A stretch of 64,000 nucleotides of DNA from Lacticaseibacillus absianus. GTDB lineage: Bacteria > Bacillota > Bacilli > Lactobacillales > Lactobacillaceae. Each line of letters begins with the position of its first letter. Within the stretch, counting starts at the first letter, position 1. The stretch lies in assembly GCF_013407595.1 (NCBI RefSeq), contig NZ_JABEKX010000001.1:762522-826521 (forward strand), read 5' to 3'. The translations under genes and the position numbers were made by a program. This document shows, in pieces, positions 19,712 through 28,432 of the stretch. The notes beneath the pieces are model-generated. The model saw nothing but the letters and a program-made list of their open reading frames with translations, was not told where the DNA came from and ran no database searches.

Positions 19712-20370
19712 TCTGCGTGATGTGCGCGCGGCCGCTGACGACCGACTTTACGCTCGCCGCGCTGATCAGTCGGGCCCCGTTACGTCTGCCGACGCTCTGT
19801 GTGCGGTGCGAGGCTCAGTTCGAGCGGATCGATCCGGCGAGTGCTTGCCCCGGGTGTGGGCGCCAAGCGCACCCGGCGTTGTGCGGAGACTGCCAGCGGT
19901 GGGCGGCGCAGGGCCAGTCGCTGTTGCAGCACCGGGCGCTGTTCACCTATAACGAGCCGATGCGTCAGTTCATCCAGCTCTACAAGGGTCAAGGGGATCG
20001 TCGCCGCCACACCGCCTTTCAGCACCTGATGCCGCTGGCGCGCCGCGGGTGGGCGTTGGTGCCGGTCACCAGCGAGCCGCATCACTTCGCGGCCCGTGGC
20101 TTCGACCCGGTGCTGGACTTGTTCAGTCACCTGCAGCTGTCACGCTGGCTGCGCAAGGCAGACACCCCGCTGCCGCAGGCCCAAAAGGACCGCGCCGCCC
20201 GCCTGGCGACCCCGCAGAGCTTCATCGCCACGTTACCCGCTCGGCCGGCGCCGCACGTGCTCCTGTTGGACGACCTGTACACAACCGGGCGCACGCTGTA
20301 CCATGCCCAAGCGGCGCTGCGGGCGGCGGGGTACGGCGGGACGATCACGAGTTTTTCGCTGATCCGCTGA
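19708..20370 (+). CDS. comFC: ComFC, phosphoribosyltransferase-like competence protein
   Basis: A 220-residue late-competence protein that partners ComFA. Four CxxC-type pairs lie in the N-terminal 70 residues (CVMC, CVRC, CPGC, CGDC), forming a zinc domain. The PRPP-binding loop LLLDDLYTTGRT lies at about 186-198. The ATG at 19708 overlaps the comFA stop (ATGA), giving coupled translation. Length and motifs are complete, so the comF operon appears functional. Confidence 0.92.
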   Translation: MICVMCARPLTTDFTLAALISRAPLRLPTLCVRCEAQFERIDPASACPGCGRQAHPALCGDCQRWAAQGQSLLQHRALFTYNEPMRQFIQLYKGQGDRRRHTAFQHLMPLARRGWALVPVTSEPHHFAARGFDPVLDLFSHLQLSRWLRKADTPLPQAQKDRAARLATPQSFIATLPARPAPHVLLLDDLYTTGRTLYHAQAALRAAGYGGTITSFSLIR

Positions 20371-20412
20371 AGGCGGTCACTATGAGGGCACAGAACCTGC
20401 ACGGAATATTAT

Positions 20413-20441
20413 TTGTTTCGGTCCCGACACTTCGTTATAAT
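20413..20441 (+). promoter_or_regulatory. hpf promoter
   Basis: TTGTTT (20413-20418), 17-bp spacer, TATAAT (20436-20441). Confidence 0.7.
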
Positions 20442-20458
20442 AGAGATGAAGGATGAAA

Positions 20459-20508
20459 GGGCTTAATCGCCCGACCATCCGGCGTCTGCGAGCCATCGCG
20501 GGCGGATG
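20459..20508 (+). promoter_or_regulatory. Structured 5' leader of hpf
   Basis: Two potential hairpins lie between promoter and start codon: GGGC/GCCC (20459-20472) and CATCCG (20476-20481) / CGGATG (20503-20508) with an inner GCGA/TCGC. It ends before the AGGGGAG ribosome binding site. No known riboswitch or T-box is recognised. Confidence 0.4.
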
Positions 20509-20524
20509 AAAGGGGAGAAGTTTT

Positions 20525-21079
20525 ATGCTAACATACAACGTTCGTGGCGAAAACATCGAGGTCACCGATGCCATTCGGAGTTACGTTGAAAAGCGCATCA
20601 GCAAGCTGAACAAGTTCTTCGAGAGCTCGGTTGAGGCGATCGCGCACGTTAACTTGAAAGTATACCCGGATAAAACTGCTAAGGTCGAGGTCACGATCCC
20701 ATTGTCCTACCTGACGTTGCGGGCGGAAGAAACCAGCCCGGATCTCTACGCCAGTGTCGACTTGGTGACCGACAAGCTGGAGCGCCAGGTGCGCAAGTAC
20801 AAGACGAAGATCAACCGCAAGTCCCGTGAGAAGGGCTTCGCGCCGATCAACGTCGAGACGCCTGCGACGGCGCCGGAGTCAGCGGATGAGGATGAGAGCC
20901 TGCAGGTCGTGCGCACGAAACGCGTGTCCCTCAAGCCGATGGATTCTCAAGAAGCGATCTTGCAGATGGATATGCTTGGGCATAACTTCTTTATCTTCGA
21001 AGATGCCGATACCAATGGGACCAGCATCGTCTACAAGCGGCGTGATGGGCGCTACGGTCTGATCGAGACCGATGAATAA
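20525..21079 (+). CDS. hpf: Long-form ribosome hibernation promoting factor
   Basis: A 184-residue HPF that drives formation of inactive 100S ribosome dimers in stationary phase. The N-terminal S30AE domain spans about 1-95 (NVRGENIEVTDAIRSYVEKR). A linker follows, then the C-terminal dimerisation domain with KRVSLKPMDSQEAILQMDML and the terminal FFIFEDADT. The presence of both domains defines the long form. It lies just upstream of secA, as in other lactobacilli, but has its own promoter and terminator. Confidence 0.96.
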   Translation: MLTYNVRGENIEVTDAIRSYVEKRISKLNKFFESSVEAIAHVNLKVYPDKTAKVEVTIPLSYLTLRAEETSPDLYASVDLVTDKLERQVRKYKTKINRKSREKGFAPINVETPATAPESADEDESLQVVRTKRVSLKPMDSQEAILQMDMLGHNFFIFEDADTNGTSIVYKRRDGRYGLIETDE

Positions 21080-21092
21080 CCGATGATGTGGA

Positions 21093-21118
21093 CCCGGGGC
21101 GTATGCCTCGGGTTTTTT
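21093..21118 (+). terminator. Terminator after hpf
   Basis: CCCGGGGC/GCCTCGGG stem with one G-T pair and a GTAT loop, followed by six T. Confidence 0.85.
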
Positions 21119-21271
21119 CGGTTGCGCCAAGCGGACACGCTGTCACGTCACGGGGCCAGATTCTCGGACAAATATTGGGCACGTGGTTTGCAGGACCCAT
21201 AATCAATGCTAAAATAAATAGGATACTGTCAGTATTATGCGCATACTAACATGACAGAGAGGACGTATTTC

Positions 21272-23635
21272 ATGGCGAACGTATTAAAGACATGGGTCGA
21301 AAGCGATAAGCGCGAGGTCAAGCGCTTGGGCAAGATCGCGGATCAAGTACAAAGTTTCGAGGACGACGTCGCGGCCTTGAGCGACACAGAGCTGCAGGCG
21401 AAGACGCCGGCATTCAAAGACCGCCTAGCGAACGGCGAGACGCTGGATGATATTTTGCCAGAAGCCTTCGCCGTCGCGCGCGAAGGGGCCAAGCGAGTGC
21501 TCGGGCTGTTCCCGTTCCGCGTCCAGATCATCGGGGGCATCACGCTTCACGAAGGGAACATCGCCGAGATGAAGACCGGTGAAGGGAAGACCCTGACGGC
21601 GACGATGCCAGTGTACCTGAACGCGCTGGGTGGCCAAGGGGTCCACGTCGTGACGGTCAACGAGTACCTGAGCGGCCGTGACGCGACCGAAATGGGCGAG
21701 CTGTATAACTGGCTTGGTCTGACCGTGGGCCTGAACACTCACGACTTGAGCTCTGACGAGAAGCGTGCGGCCTACGAGGCGGACATCACGTACTCCACCA
21801 ACTCCGAGCTCGGGTTCGACTATCTGCGGGATAACATGGTGGTCTACAAGCAGCAGATGGTCCAGCGGCCCCTGAACTATGCGATCGTCGATGAAGTCGA
21901 CTCCATTCTGGTCGATGAAGCTCGGACCCCGCTGATCATCTCCGGCGGCGCAGAGAAGTCGAACGGCCTGTACATTCGCGCGGACCGCTTCGTCAAGACC
22001 CTGAAGGAAGAGGACGACTACAAGATCGACTGGCCGACCAAGACCATCGCCTTGACCGAAAACGGGATCCGCAAGGCCGAGAAGATCTTCGGCCTGAAGA
22101 ACCTGTACGACCCGGAGAACACCGCCTTGACCCACCACATGGATCAGGCGCTGCGGGCGAACTTCATCATGCTCAAAGACATCGACTACATGGTCTCCGA
22201 TGGGGAGGTCCTGATCGTCGACCAGTTCACCGGTCGTGCGATGGAAGGCCGGCGCTTCTCCGATGGGTTGCACCAGGCGATCGAGGCCAAGGAAGGCGTC
22301 GAGATCCAGGATGAGAACCAGACGATGGCGACCATCACCTACCAGAACTTCTTCCGGATGTACAATAAGCTGGCCGGGATGACCGGGACGGCGAAGACCG
22401 AAGAAGAAGAATTCCGCGAGATCTACAACATGAACGTGATCTCGATCCCGACCAACAAGCCGGTCGTGCGTGTCGACTCACCAGACGTGCTGTACCCGAC
22501 GCTGGACGCGAAGTTCAAGGCGGTGGCTGAGGACATCAAGGAACGCCACGCGCAGGGCCAACCGATCCTGGTCGGCACCGTGGCGATCGAATCCAGTGAG
22601 CGCCTGTCTGCGATCCTGGACGCCGAGAACATCCCGCACAGCGTGCTGAACGCAAAGAACCACGCGCGCGAAGCCGAGATCGTCATGAACGCCGGCCAGC
22701 GTGGCGCGGTCACCATCGCGACCAACATGGCTGGGCGGGGGACCGACATCAAGCTCGGCCCTGGCGTCAAGGACGTCGGCGGCCTGGCCGTGATTGGGAC
22801 CGAACGCCATGAATCTCGCCGGATCGACAACCAGTTGCGTGGACGGTCTGGGCGTCAAGGGGATCCGGGTTCCACCCAGTTCTACCTGTCGCTGGAAGAT
22901 GACCTGATGAAGCGCTTCGGCGGTGACCGCATCAAGGTGATGCTGGATCGCTTCAAGGTCGAAGACGAGGACCAGGTGATCCGCAGCCGCATGATCTCGC
23001 GCGCCGTGGAATCGGCCCAAAAACGCGTTGAAGGGAACAACTACGACACGCGTAAGAACACGCTGCAATACGATGATGTCATGCGTGAACAGCGTGAGGT
23101 GATCTACAAGCAGCGCCAGCAGGTGATCAACGAAGAAGAGACCCTGAAGCCGGTCCTGATGGCGATGATCAACCGCTGCATCACCCGCGTCGTGCAGGCA
23201 CACACGCTGGGCGACCAGAAGGACTGGAAGCTCGACGAGATCTATGACTACGCGACCGCGAACATGGTCTCGGAAGACACCTTATCGCGCAGTGACTTGG
23301 ACGGTAAGTCCCAGGCCGAGTTGATCGACCTGCTGCAAGGGCTGGCCGACGAGAACTACGATGAGAAGCTCAAGCAACTGGGCGACCGTGACCAGATGCT
23401 GGAATTCGAAAAAGTCGTGATCCTGCGCGTCGTCGACTCGCTATGGACCGATCACATCGACGTGCTCGACCAACTGCGTCAGTCGGTCGGCTTGCGTGGC
23501 TACGGCCAGATGAACCCGCTGGTCGAATACCAAGAAGAAGCTTACCGCATGTTCGAAGAGCTGATCGCGAACATGGACGACGGCGTGACCCGCCTGTTCA
23601 TGAAGGCCCAGATCCGTCAGAACATCCGGCGCTAA
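21272..23635 (+). CDS. secA: Preprotein translocase ATPase SecA
   Basis: Motor of the Sec pathway, 787 residues. Walker A MKTGEGKT lies near 103, the DEVD box in [18 protein letters not shown], and the second nucleotide domain has [13 protein letters not shown] and [12 protein letters not shown]. The protein ends at IRQNIRR with no C-terminal CxC-x8-CH zinc-binding region. That shortened tail is usual in lactobacilli. The ATG at 21272 with GAGAGGA upstream is preferred to an in-frame ATG at 21251. A terminator-like hairpin separates it from prfB. Confidence 0.97.
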   Translation: MANVLKTWVESDKREVKRLGKIADQVQSFEDDVAALSDTELQAKTPAFKDRLANGETLDDILPEAFAVAREGAKRVLGLFPFRVQIIGGITLHEGNIAEMKTGEGKTLTATMPVYLNALGGQGVHVVTVNEYLSGRDATEMGELYNWLGLTVGLNTHDLSSDEKRAAYEADITYSTNSELGFDYLRDNMVVYKQQMVQRPLNYAIVDEVDSILVDEARTPLIISGGAEKSNGLYIRADRFVKTLKEEDDYKIDWPTKTIALTENGIRKAEKIFGLKNLYDPENTALTHHMDQALRANFIMLKDIDYMVSDGEVLIVDQFTGRAMEGRRFSDGLHQAIEAKEGVEIQDENQTMATITYQNFFRMYNKLAGMTGTAKTEEEEFREIYNMNVISIPTNKPVVRVDSPDVLYPTLDAKFKAVAEDIKERHAQGQPILVGTVAIESSERLSAILDAENIPHSVLNAKNHAREAEIVMNAGQRGAVTIATNMAGRGTDIKLGPGVKDVGGLAVIGTERHESRRIDNQLRGRSGRQGDPGSTQFYLSLEDDLMKRFGGDRIKVMLDRFKVEDEDQVIRSRMISRAVESAQKRVEGNNYDTRKNTLQYDDVMREQREVIYKQRQQVINEEETLKPVLMAMINRCITRVVQAHTLGDQKDWKLDEIYDYATANMVSEDTLSRSDLDGKSQAELIDLLQGLADENYDEKLKQLGDRDQMLEFEKVVILRVVDSLWTDHIDVLDQLRQSVGLRGYGQMNPLVEYQEEAYRMFEELIANMDDGVTRLFMKAQIRQNIRR

Positions 23636-23648
23636 GCCTGATCACCCG

Positions 23649-23675
23649 CAGCCGGAGCAGCCACTCCGGCTGTTT
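23649..23675 (+). terminator. Hairpin between secA and prfB
   Basis: Perfect 9-bp stem CAGCCGGAG/CTCCGGCTG with a 6-nt loop, followed by TTTC. It is probably a terminator or attenuating site. Confidence 0.65.
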
Positions 23676-23709
23676 CATTGATAAACCCATTCTTGAAAGG
23701 AAGATCCGT

Positions 23710-24826
23710 ATGGAAATCGCTGAGATCCGCAACACCTTGGCCCAGCTTCGGACCAAAATCAATCAATTTAGGGGGTCGCTTTGACCTCGATGCGCTGAAC
23801 GAACGCATCGCTGAAAACGAAGGCCGCATGGCGGAACCGGGGTTCTGGGACGACCAGCGCGCCGCCCAGACCGTGATCGACGCCAACAATCAGTTGAAGA
23901 CCAAGCACGACAATTTTATTGCGTTGCAAGATAAGCTCGATGACCTCGATGTCGCGTTCGAGCTCCTGCAGGAGGAACCGGACGCTGAGCTTCAAGGTGA
24001 GATCGAAGCCGACCTGGCCGACCTGCAGGAGAAGATGACGCGCTACGAGATGACGCTTCTTTTGAGTCAGCCGTATGACGCCAACAACGCGATCCTCGAG
24101 ATCCACCCCGGAGCCGGTGGGACCGAGTCTCAGGACTGGGGCTCGATGCTGCTCCGAATGTACCAGCGGTGGGCCGCGCAAAGCGGGTTTTCCGTCGAAG
24201 TCGCGGACTATTTGGCTGGCGACGAGGCGGGGATCAAGAGTGTGACGCTCCTGGTCTCCGGGGAGAACGCGTACGGCATGCTGCGCAGTGAAAAAGGGGT
24301 GCACCGCCTCGTGCGCATCTCGCCGTTCGACTCCGCCGGTCGCCGCCACACCAGCTTTGCCTCTGTCGACGTGATGCCGGAGCTCGATAACAGTATCGAG
24401 ATCGACGTGCGCCCAGAGGACATCAAGATGGAGGTCTTCCGCTCCAGTGGGGCCGGTGGCCAGCACATCAACAAGACCTCCAGTGCGGTCCGCCTGATCC
24501 ACATCCCGACGGGCATCGTCGTGTCGAGCCAGGCCCAACGGAGCCAGTTCCAGAATAAGGACACCGCCATGGGGATGCTGAAGGCCAAGCTCTATCAGCG
24601 CGAGCAGGCCAAGAAGGCGGAAGAGGCGGCTGCGATCAAAGGGGACCAGATGGAAGTTGCGTTCGGCTCCCAGATCCGCTCGTACGTCTTCCACCCCTAC
24701 ACGATGGTCAAGGATCACCGGACGAATTACGAGACCGGCAACGGCCAGGCCGTGATGGATGGGGACCTCGATCCGTTCATCTACGCTTACCTGCAGTGGG
24801 AGCTCTCCAAGAAAAATCCGCAGTAA
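23710..24826 (+). CDS. prfB: Peptide chain release factor 2 with programmed +1 frameshift
   Basis: RF2 recognises UGA and UAA. Translation starts at 23710 ([16 protein letters not shown]) and reaches an in-frame TGA at 23782-23784 after 24 codons. The site AGGGGG-TCG-CTT-TGA-C matches the classic autoregulatory frameshift: an internal Shine-Dalgarno (23770-23775) three bases before CUU, then UGA-C. Continuing in the +1 frame from 23783 gives a 371-residue product with the SPF stop-codon motif near 203 and GGQ near 249. It must not be split into two genes. Downstream are a strong hairpin and the ftsE promoter. Confidence 0.97.
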
Positions 24827-24831
24827 CCCGC

Positions 24832-24861
24832 GCAGCCCCTGGTCCTTGGACCCGGGGCTGC
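24832..24861 (+). terminator. Hairpin after prfB
   Basis: GCAGCCCC/GGGGCTGC outer stem with an inner GGTCC/GGACC, then CTTGG; the T-run is poor. Confidence 0.6.
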
Positions 24862-24904
24862 CTTGGCAAACTGTAATGTGGCTGTTATCAGTTTGACGTA
24901 TTGG

Positions 24905-24915
24905 CATGCTATACT
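24905..24915 (+). promoter_or_regulatory. ftsEX promoter, extended -10
   Basis: CATGCTATACT (extended -10 TGCTATACT). The only TTGACG nearby (24893-24898) is just 11 bp upstream, so the promoter probably relies on the extended -10. Confidence 0.6.
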
Positions 24916-24944
24916 TTGCCTAGTTTTGAAAAAGGAGCGAGAGC

Positions 24945-25631
24945 ATGATCCAAATGAAAAACGTGATGAAGCAGTACGATAATGGCGTCATCGCGATCAA
25001 GGATTTGAGTCTGTCGGTCGACCCCGGCGAATTCGTCTACGTGATCGGATCCAGCGGCGCGGGCAAATCGACATTCATCAAGATGCTGTACCACGAACTC
25101 ACCCCGACGAAGGGCACGATCACCGTGGGCAAGTATGATTTTGCAAAGATGGACAACAAAGACGTGCCGCTGTTTCGGCGCGAGCTCGGGATCGTGTTCC
25201 AGGACTTCAAGTTGTTACCGCGCCTGACGGTTTACGAGAACGTGGCCTACGCGATGGAAGTGATTGAAAAAGACGAAGACGAGATCAAGCCGCGCGTCCT
25301 GCACGTCCTGAAACTGGTCGGCTTGGAGCAGAAGCTGCGCCGCTTCCCGAACGAACTGTCCGGAGGGGAGCAGCAGCGCGTGTCGATCGCCCGGGCGATC
25401 GTCAATGCCCCAGACGTCGTGATCGCCGATGAACCGACGGGGAATCTGGATCCCGATACGTCCGATGGCATCATGGACATTTTGGAGCGGATCAACGCGG
25501 ATGGCACGACCGTGATCATGGCGACGCATAACCGTGAACTGGTCAACAGCCGCCCGCACCGCCTGCTGGAGATCGCCGGCGGTCGGCTAGTCCGCGATGA
25601 GGAAGGAGGCGCCTACGGGAATGAAGCCTAG
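24945..25631 (+). CDS. ftsE: Cell-division ABC ATPase FtsE
   Basis: Cytoplasmic ATPase of the FtsEX complex, 228 residues, which activates peptidoglycan hydrolases at the cell wall (PcsB or CwlO type in Firmicutes). Walker A GSSGAGKST near 36, the Q-loop in FQDFKLLP, the signature LSGGEQQR near 140, Walker B VVIADEPTG and the H-loop MATHNRE are all present. It overlaps ftsX by 11 bases. No hydrolase partner gene lies next to it. Confidence 0.95.
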   Translation: MIQMKNVMKQYDNGVIAIKDLSLSVDPGEFVYVIGSSGAGKSTFIKMLYHELTPTKGTITVGKYDFAKMDNKDVPLFRRELGIVFQDFKLLPRLTVYENVAYAMEVIEKDEDEIKPRVLHVLKLVGLEQKLRRFPNELSGGEQQRVSIARAIVNAPDVVIADEPTGNLDPDTSDGIMDILERINADGTTVIMATHNRELVNSRPHRLLEIAGGRLVRDEEGGAYGNEA

Positions 25632-26508
25632 TGTGATCAAGCGCCACATCAAAGACTCCCTGAAGAGCCTCCGGCGTAACGGCTGGATGTCCGTCGCCGC
25701 TGTCTCTGCGGTGACGGTCACCTTGCTGTTGGTCGGCATCTTCATGGCCTTACTGCTGAACGTGAACCACATCTCGCGGCAGGTCGAAAACGACGTGCGC
25801 GTGCGCGTCTACGTTGAAAAGAAAACGTCCAAGGCGCAGGAAGCGACGCTCAAGCAGGCCCTCAAGGCGCTGCCGGACGTCACGAAGGTCACGTTCCGGT
25901 CGTCCAACCAGGAACTCAACTCCATCGTCGGGACCTATGGGTCACAGTGGAAGATGTTCTCTGGGGACCAGAACCCGTTGAACGACGTGTTCTTAGTCGA
26001 CACGAAAGACCCGAAAGCGACCGTCTCGGTGGCTAAGCGGGCCAAGAAGCTCAAGAACGTCTCGGAAGCCTCGTACGGTGGCACGACGGCTAAGCGTCTG
26101 TTCAAGACCGTCGATGCGATCCAGCGCGGTGGGTTGGCTTTCACCATCCTGCTGCTGTTCGTGGCGGTCTTCCTGATCAGCAATACGATCCGAATCACGA
26201 TCCTGTCGCGTAAAGACGAGATCCGCGTGATGCGGCTGGTCGGTGCGACCAATGGCTACATTCGCTGGCCGTTCCTGCTCGAAGGCGCGTGGACCGGGCT
26301 GTTCGGGTCACTGCTGCCGATTGTGGCCGTCGATATCGCGTACGGTCTGGTCTACCGCAGCGCCAACCTCTCGACCGCAGCGAATGGGTTCGACCTGTAC
26401 CCGTCGATGCCGTTTTTAATCTGGTTAGACCTAGCGATCGCCTTGATCGGGATCGTCATCGGGGCGCTCGGGGCCGTTGTCTCCATGCGGCGCTTCTTGC
26501 GGATCTGA
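25621..26508 (+). CDS. ftsX: Cell-division ABC permease FtsX
   Basis: Four-helix membrane partner of FtsE, 295 residues. There is one helix near the N terminus (VAAVSAVTVTLLLVGIFMAL), an extracellular loop of about 120 residues, then three helices at the C terminus. The internal KDEIRVMRLVGATNGYIRWP motif is typical. ATG 25621 has AAGGAGG 10 nt upstream and overlaps the end of ftsE. An in-frame ATG at 25597 is further from any ribosome binding site. Confidence 0.94.
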   Translation: MKPSVIKRHIKDSLKSLRRNGWMSVAAVSAVTVTLLLVGIFMALLLNVNHISRQVENDVRVRVYVEKKTSKAQEATLKQALKALPDVTKVTFRSSNQELNSIVGTYGSQWKMFSGDQNPLNDVFLVDTKDPKATVSVAKRAKKLKNVSEASYGGTTAKRLFKTVDAIQRGGLAFTILLLFVAVFLISNTIRITILSRKDEIRVMRLVGATNGYIRWPFLLEGAWTGLFGSLLPIVAVDIAYGLVYRSANLSTAANGFDLYPSMPFLIWLDLAIALIGIVIGALGAVVSMRRFLRI

Positions 26509-26518
26509 CCGACCAAGT

Positions 26519-26542
26519 GTCCTCCTTGTGAGGACTTTTTTT
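26519..26542 (+). terminator. Terminator after ftsX
   Basis: GTCCTC/GAGGAC stem, 5-nt loop, seven T. Confidence 0.85.
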
Positions 26543-26581
26543 GTGGCGCAGGCGAGGCGACGGTCAGATTGTATCGCCGCG

Positions 26582-26609
26582 TTTACGGTAAATTTACTTA
26601 TTTTTTGCA
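26582..26609 (+). promoter_or_regulatory. Pho-box-like direct repeats upstream of minJ-phoPR
   Basis: TTTACG (26582), TTTACT (26593) and TTTGCA (26604) occur at exact 11-bp spacing and end 16 bp before the -10. They resemble the PhoP TTWACA-N5 repeats of Firmicutes and match the arrangement ahead of pstS, suggesting autoregulation. Confidence 0.65.
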
Positions 26610-26622
26610 GTCCGGGGTTCCA

Positions 26623-26631
26623 TGCTATACT
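26623..26631 (+). promoter_or_regulatory. minJ-phoPR promoter, extended -10
   Basis: TGCTATACT downstream of the Pho-box repeats, with no conventional -35, as expected for an activator-dependent promoter. Confidence 0.6.
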
Positions 26632-26661
26632 AAACTTAAAGATGTGAGATGGGAGCGCGGG

Positions 26662-27756
26662 ATGCAGATGATGATCATGGAAGGGCTTGTCGTGACGCTG
26701 GCGTTACTGGCGGTCGGCTACTTCTGGCGGTGGCGCCGCTTCGCCCATGAACGGGCGGTGTTCGGGACCGCGATCGACCGGCACTGGACCAACTGGTGGG
26801 CCGGGCTGATCGGCGGCGGTCTCGCCGGCCTTGTCGTCAGCGGGATCGCCGCCTTGGGCCACTTGGCCCTGCCGGGCCCCGTCGGGCTGTGGCTCGGGGC
26901 GCTGACGCTCCTGGGCTTGCTGGGGAGTGGCCTGGGGTACGCCCCGGCCGTGCTCGGCTTCAGCGGGATCGCCGCCGTCGGTACGGCTGGGTTAGCACCT
27001 TGGCTGGCGTTGCCGGCCGTCGACCGGTGGGCGTGGCAATGGCTGGCGCTGCTGGCGCTGCTCGGTGCGGCCAACGCAGGCCTCTTGCGCTTCTTGGCCC
27101 CGCCGATCGACGTGCCGGCGATCCACGCCGGCAAGCGCGGCGCACAGATCGCAAGCTATACGCGGCGCCAGTTCTACTGGGTGCCGGTCGTCTTGCCCCT
27201 GATCGGGGCGTCAACCTCGACCTGGGCACTTGTCCCGCTGGTACTGGGCGCCGCTTTGACGACACGCAAACAGCTGCCGACCGCAGCGATCCACGCGTGG
27301 GCGCGCCACGAGGCCTGGAGCGCTGGGCTCACCGCCATCCTGGCAGCGGGTACCTGGTGGCAACCACGGCTGGCGCTCGCCGCGCTGTGGGGTCAGGCTG
27401 GGTTGAGCCTTGCATTGCTGATCTGGCACCACCACGCTGCGGCGGCGGGGCACAGCTTCGTCTCGCAGACTGATTTGGGCGTGCGCCTCGTAGCGATCCA
27501 GCCAGACACACCGGCGAGCAAGATGGGCCTGCAGGCGGGAGACATCGTCTTACAGTGCAACCAGGTGCCCGTCCGCACGGAAGCGGCGCTTTACGCCGCG
27601 CTTCAAGCCCACCCCACGTATTGTCGCCTCAGAGTCCAGCGCCTGGACGGGGCGATCAAGCTAACCGAAACCGCGATTTTCAAAGGTGCCCCGCACGAAT
27701 TGGGCATGATCACATTCACGGAGGATGAACATGAAGAAGATCTTAGTCGTCGATGA
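26662..27756 (+). CDS. minJ: MinJ-like polytopic membrane protein with C-terminal PDZ domain
   Basis: A 364-residue protein with about eight hydrophobic helices to residue 270, followed by a PDZ domain (LGVRLVAIQPDTPASKMGLQAGDIVLQ, here in two adjoining pieces, about 275-345). In Bacillus, MinJ bridges DivIVA and MinD and is encoded near ftsEX, and the topology fits. No protease domain is present, so it is not HtrA. ATG 26662 follows GGGAGCG. Its last 26 bases overlap phoP in another frame, so it is the first gene of the phoPR transcript. Whether it acts in division-site selection or in Pho signalling is open. Confidence 0.7.
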   Translation: MQMMIMEGLVVTLALLAVGYFWRWRRFAHERAVFGTAIDRHWTNWWAGLIGGGLAGLVVSGIAALGHLALPGPVGLWLGALTLLGLLGSGLGYAPAVLGFSGIAAVGTAGLAPWLALPAVDRWAWQWLALLALLGAANAGLLRFLAPPIDVPAIHAGKRGAQIASYTRRQFYWVPVVLPLIGASTSTWALVPLVLGAALTTRKQLPTAAIHAWARHEAWSAGLTAILAAGTWWQPRLALAALWGQAGLSLALLIWHHHAAAAGHSFVSQTDLGVRLVAIQPDTPASKMGLQAGDIVLQCNQVPVRTEAALYAALQAHPTYCRLRVQRLDGAIKLTETAIFKGAPHELGMITFTEDEHEEDLSRR

Positions 27757-28432
27757 TGAACCCGCAATCGTGACCCTGCTCCAGTACAACCTCGAAAAAG
27801 AGCACTACCAAGTGACGACCGCCAGCGACGGCGACACGGCCTTGAGCCTGGCGTTGCAGAGCCCGTTCGACTTCATCCTGCTCGACTTGATGCTGCCGGG
27901 ACTCGATGGCTTCGAGGTCACGCGCAAGCTACGCGCGGCCAACAACGCGACGCCGATCATGATCCTGACGGCCAAAGACAGTGAGACCGACAAGATCGTC
28001 GGCCTGGAGCTGGGTGCCGACGATTACGTCACCAAACCGTTTTCGCCCCGCGAGATCGTTGCGCGGATCAAAGCGATCGAGCGCCGGATGCAGCCGCAGC
28101 CGGCTGCGGCTGCGGACCCGAAGGCGGTGATCAGCGTCGGGGCACTGCGGATCGACGAAGAGAGCTTCAAGGCGACGAAGAACGGGGATCCGTTGAACCT
28201 GACGCCTAAGGAGTTCGAGCTACTGGCGTATTTTGCCCGCCGCTTGGGCAAGATCCTATCACGCGATGCGCTGTTGAACGGGATCTGGGGGTTCGAGTAC
28301 CCGGCTGAGACGCGAATGGTCGACATCCAGGTCAGCCACTTGCGCGAGAAGATCGAAGACGACCCGAAGAAGCCAGCGTACATCAAGACCGTGCGCGGGT
28401 TCGGGTATCAGATGGAGGTGCCGCATGATTAG
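27731..28432 (+). CDS. phoP: Response regulator PhoP (OmpR family)
   Basis: DNA-binding regulator of phosphate starvation, 233 residues. The receiver domain has the acidic pair near 9-11 (VVDDEP), the phosphoacceptor Asp in LLDLMLPG near 52, and Lys in VTKPFSPRE. The winged-helix effector domain ends with HLREKIEDD and TVRGFGYQM. ATG 27731 is chosen over ATG 27725 because GGAGG is better spaced. It overlaps minJ upstream and phoR downstream by 8 bases. Pho-box-like repeats before the operon and before pstS are its likely targets. Confidence 0.93.
   Translation: MKKILVVDDEPAIVTLLQYNLEKEHYQVTTASDGDTALSLALQSPFDFILLDLMLPGLDGFEVTRKLRAANNATPIMILTAKDSETDKIVGLELGADDYVTKPFSPREIVARIKAIERRMQPQPAAAADPKAVISVGALRIDEESFKATKNGDPLNLTPKEFELLAYFARRLGKILSRDALLNGIWGFEYPAETRMVDIQVSHLREKIEDDPKKPAYIKTVRGFGYQMEVPHD

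Noticed and set aside
23678-24826. prfB translated in one frame from an upstream ATG at 23678
   Set aside because: The canonical RF2 frameshift cassette and a good ribosome binding site at 23710 explain the locus.
26662-27756. HtrA serine protease call for the PDZ protein
   Set aside because: The N-terminal two thirds is polytopic membrane sequence; no His-Asp-Ser protease motifs (GNSGG) are present.
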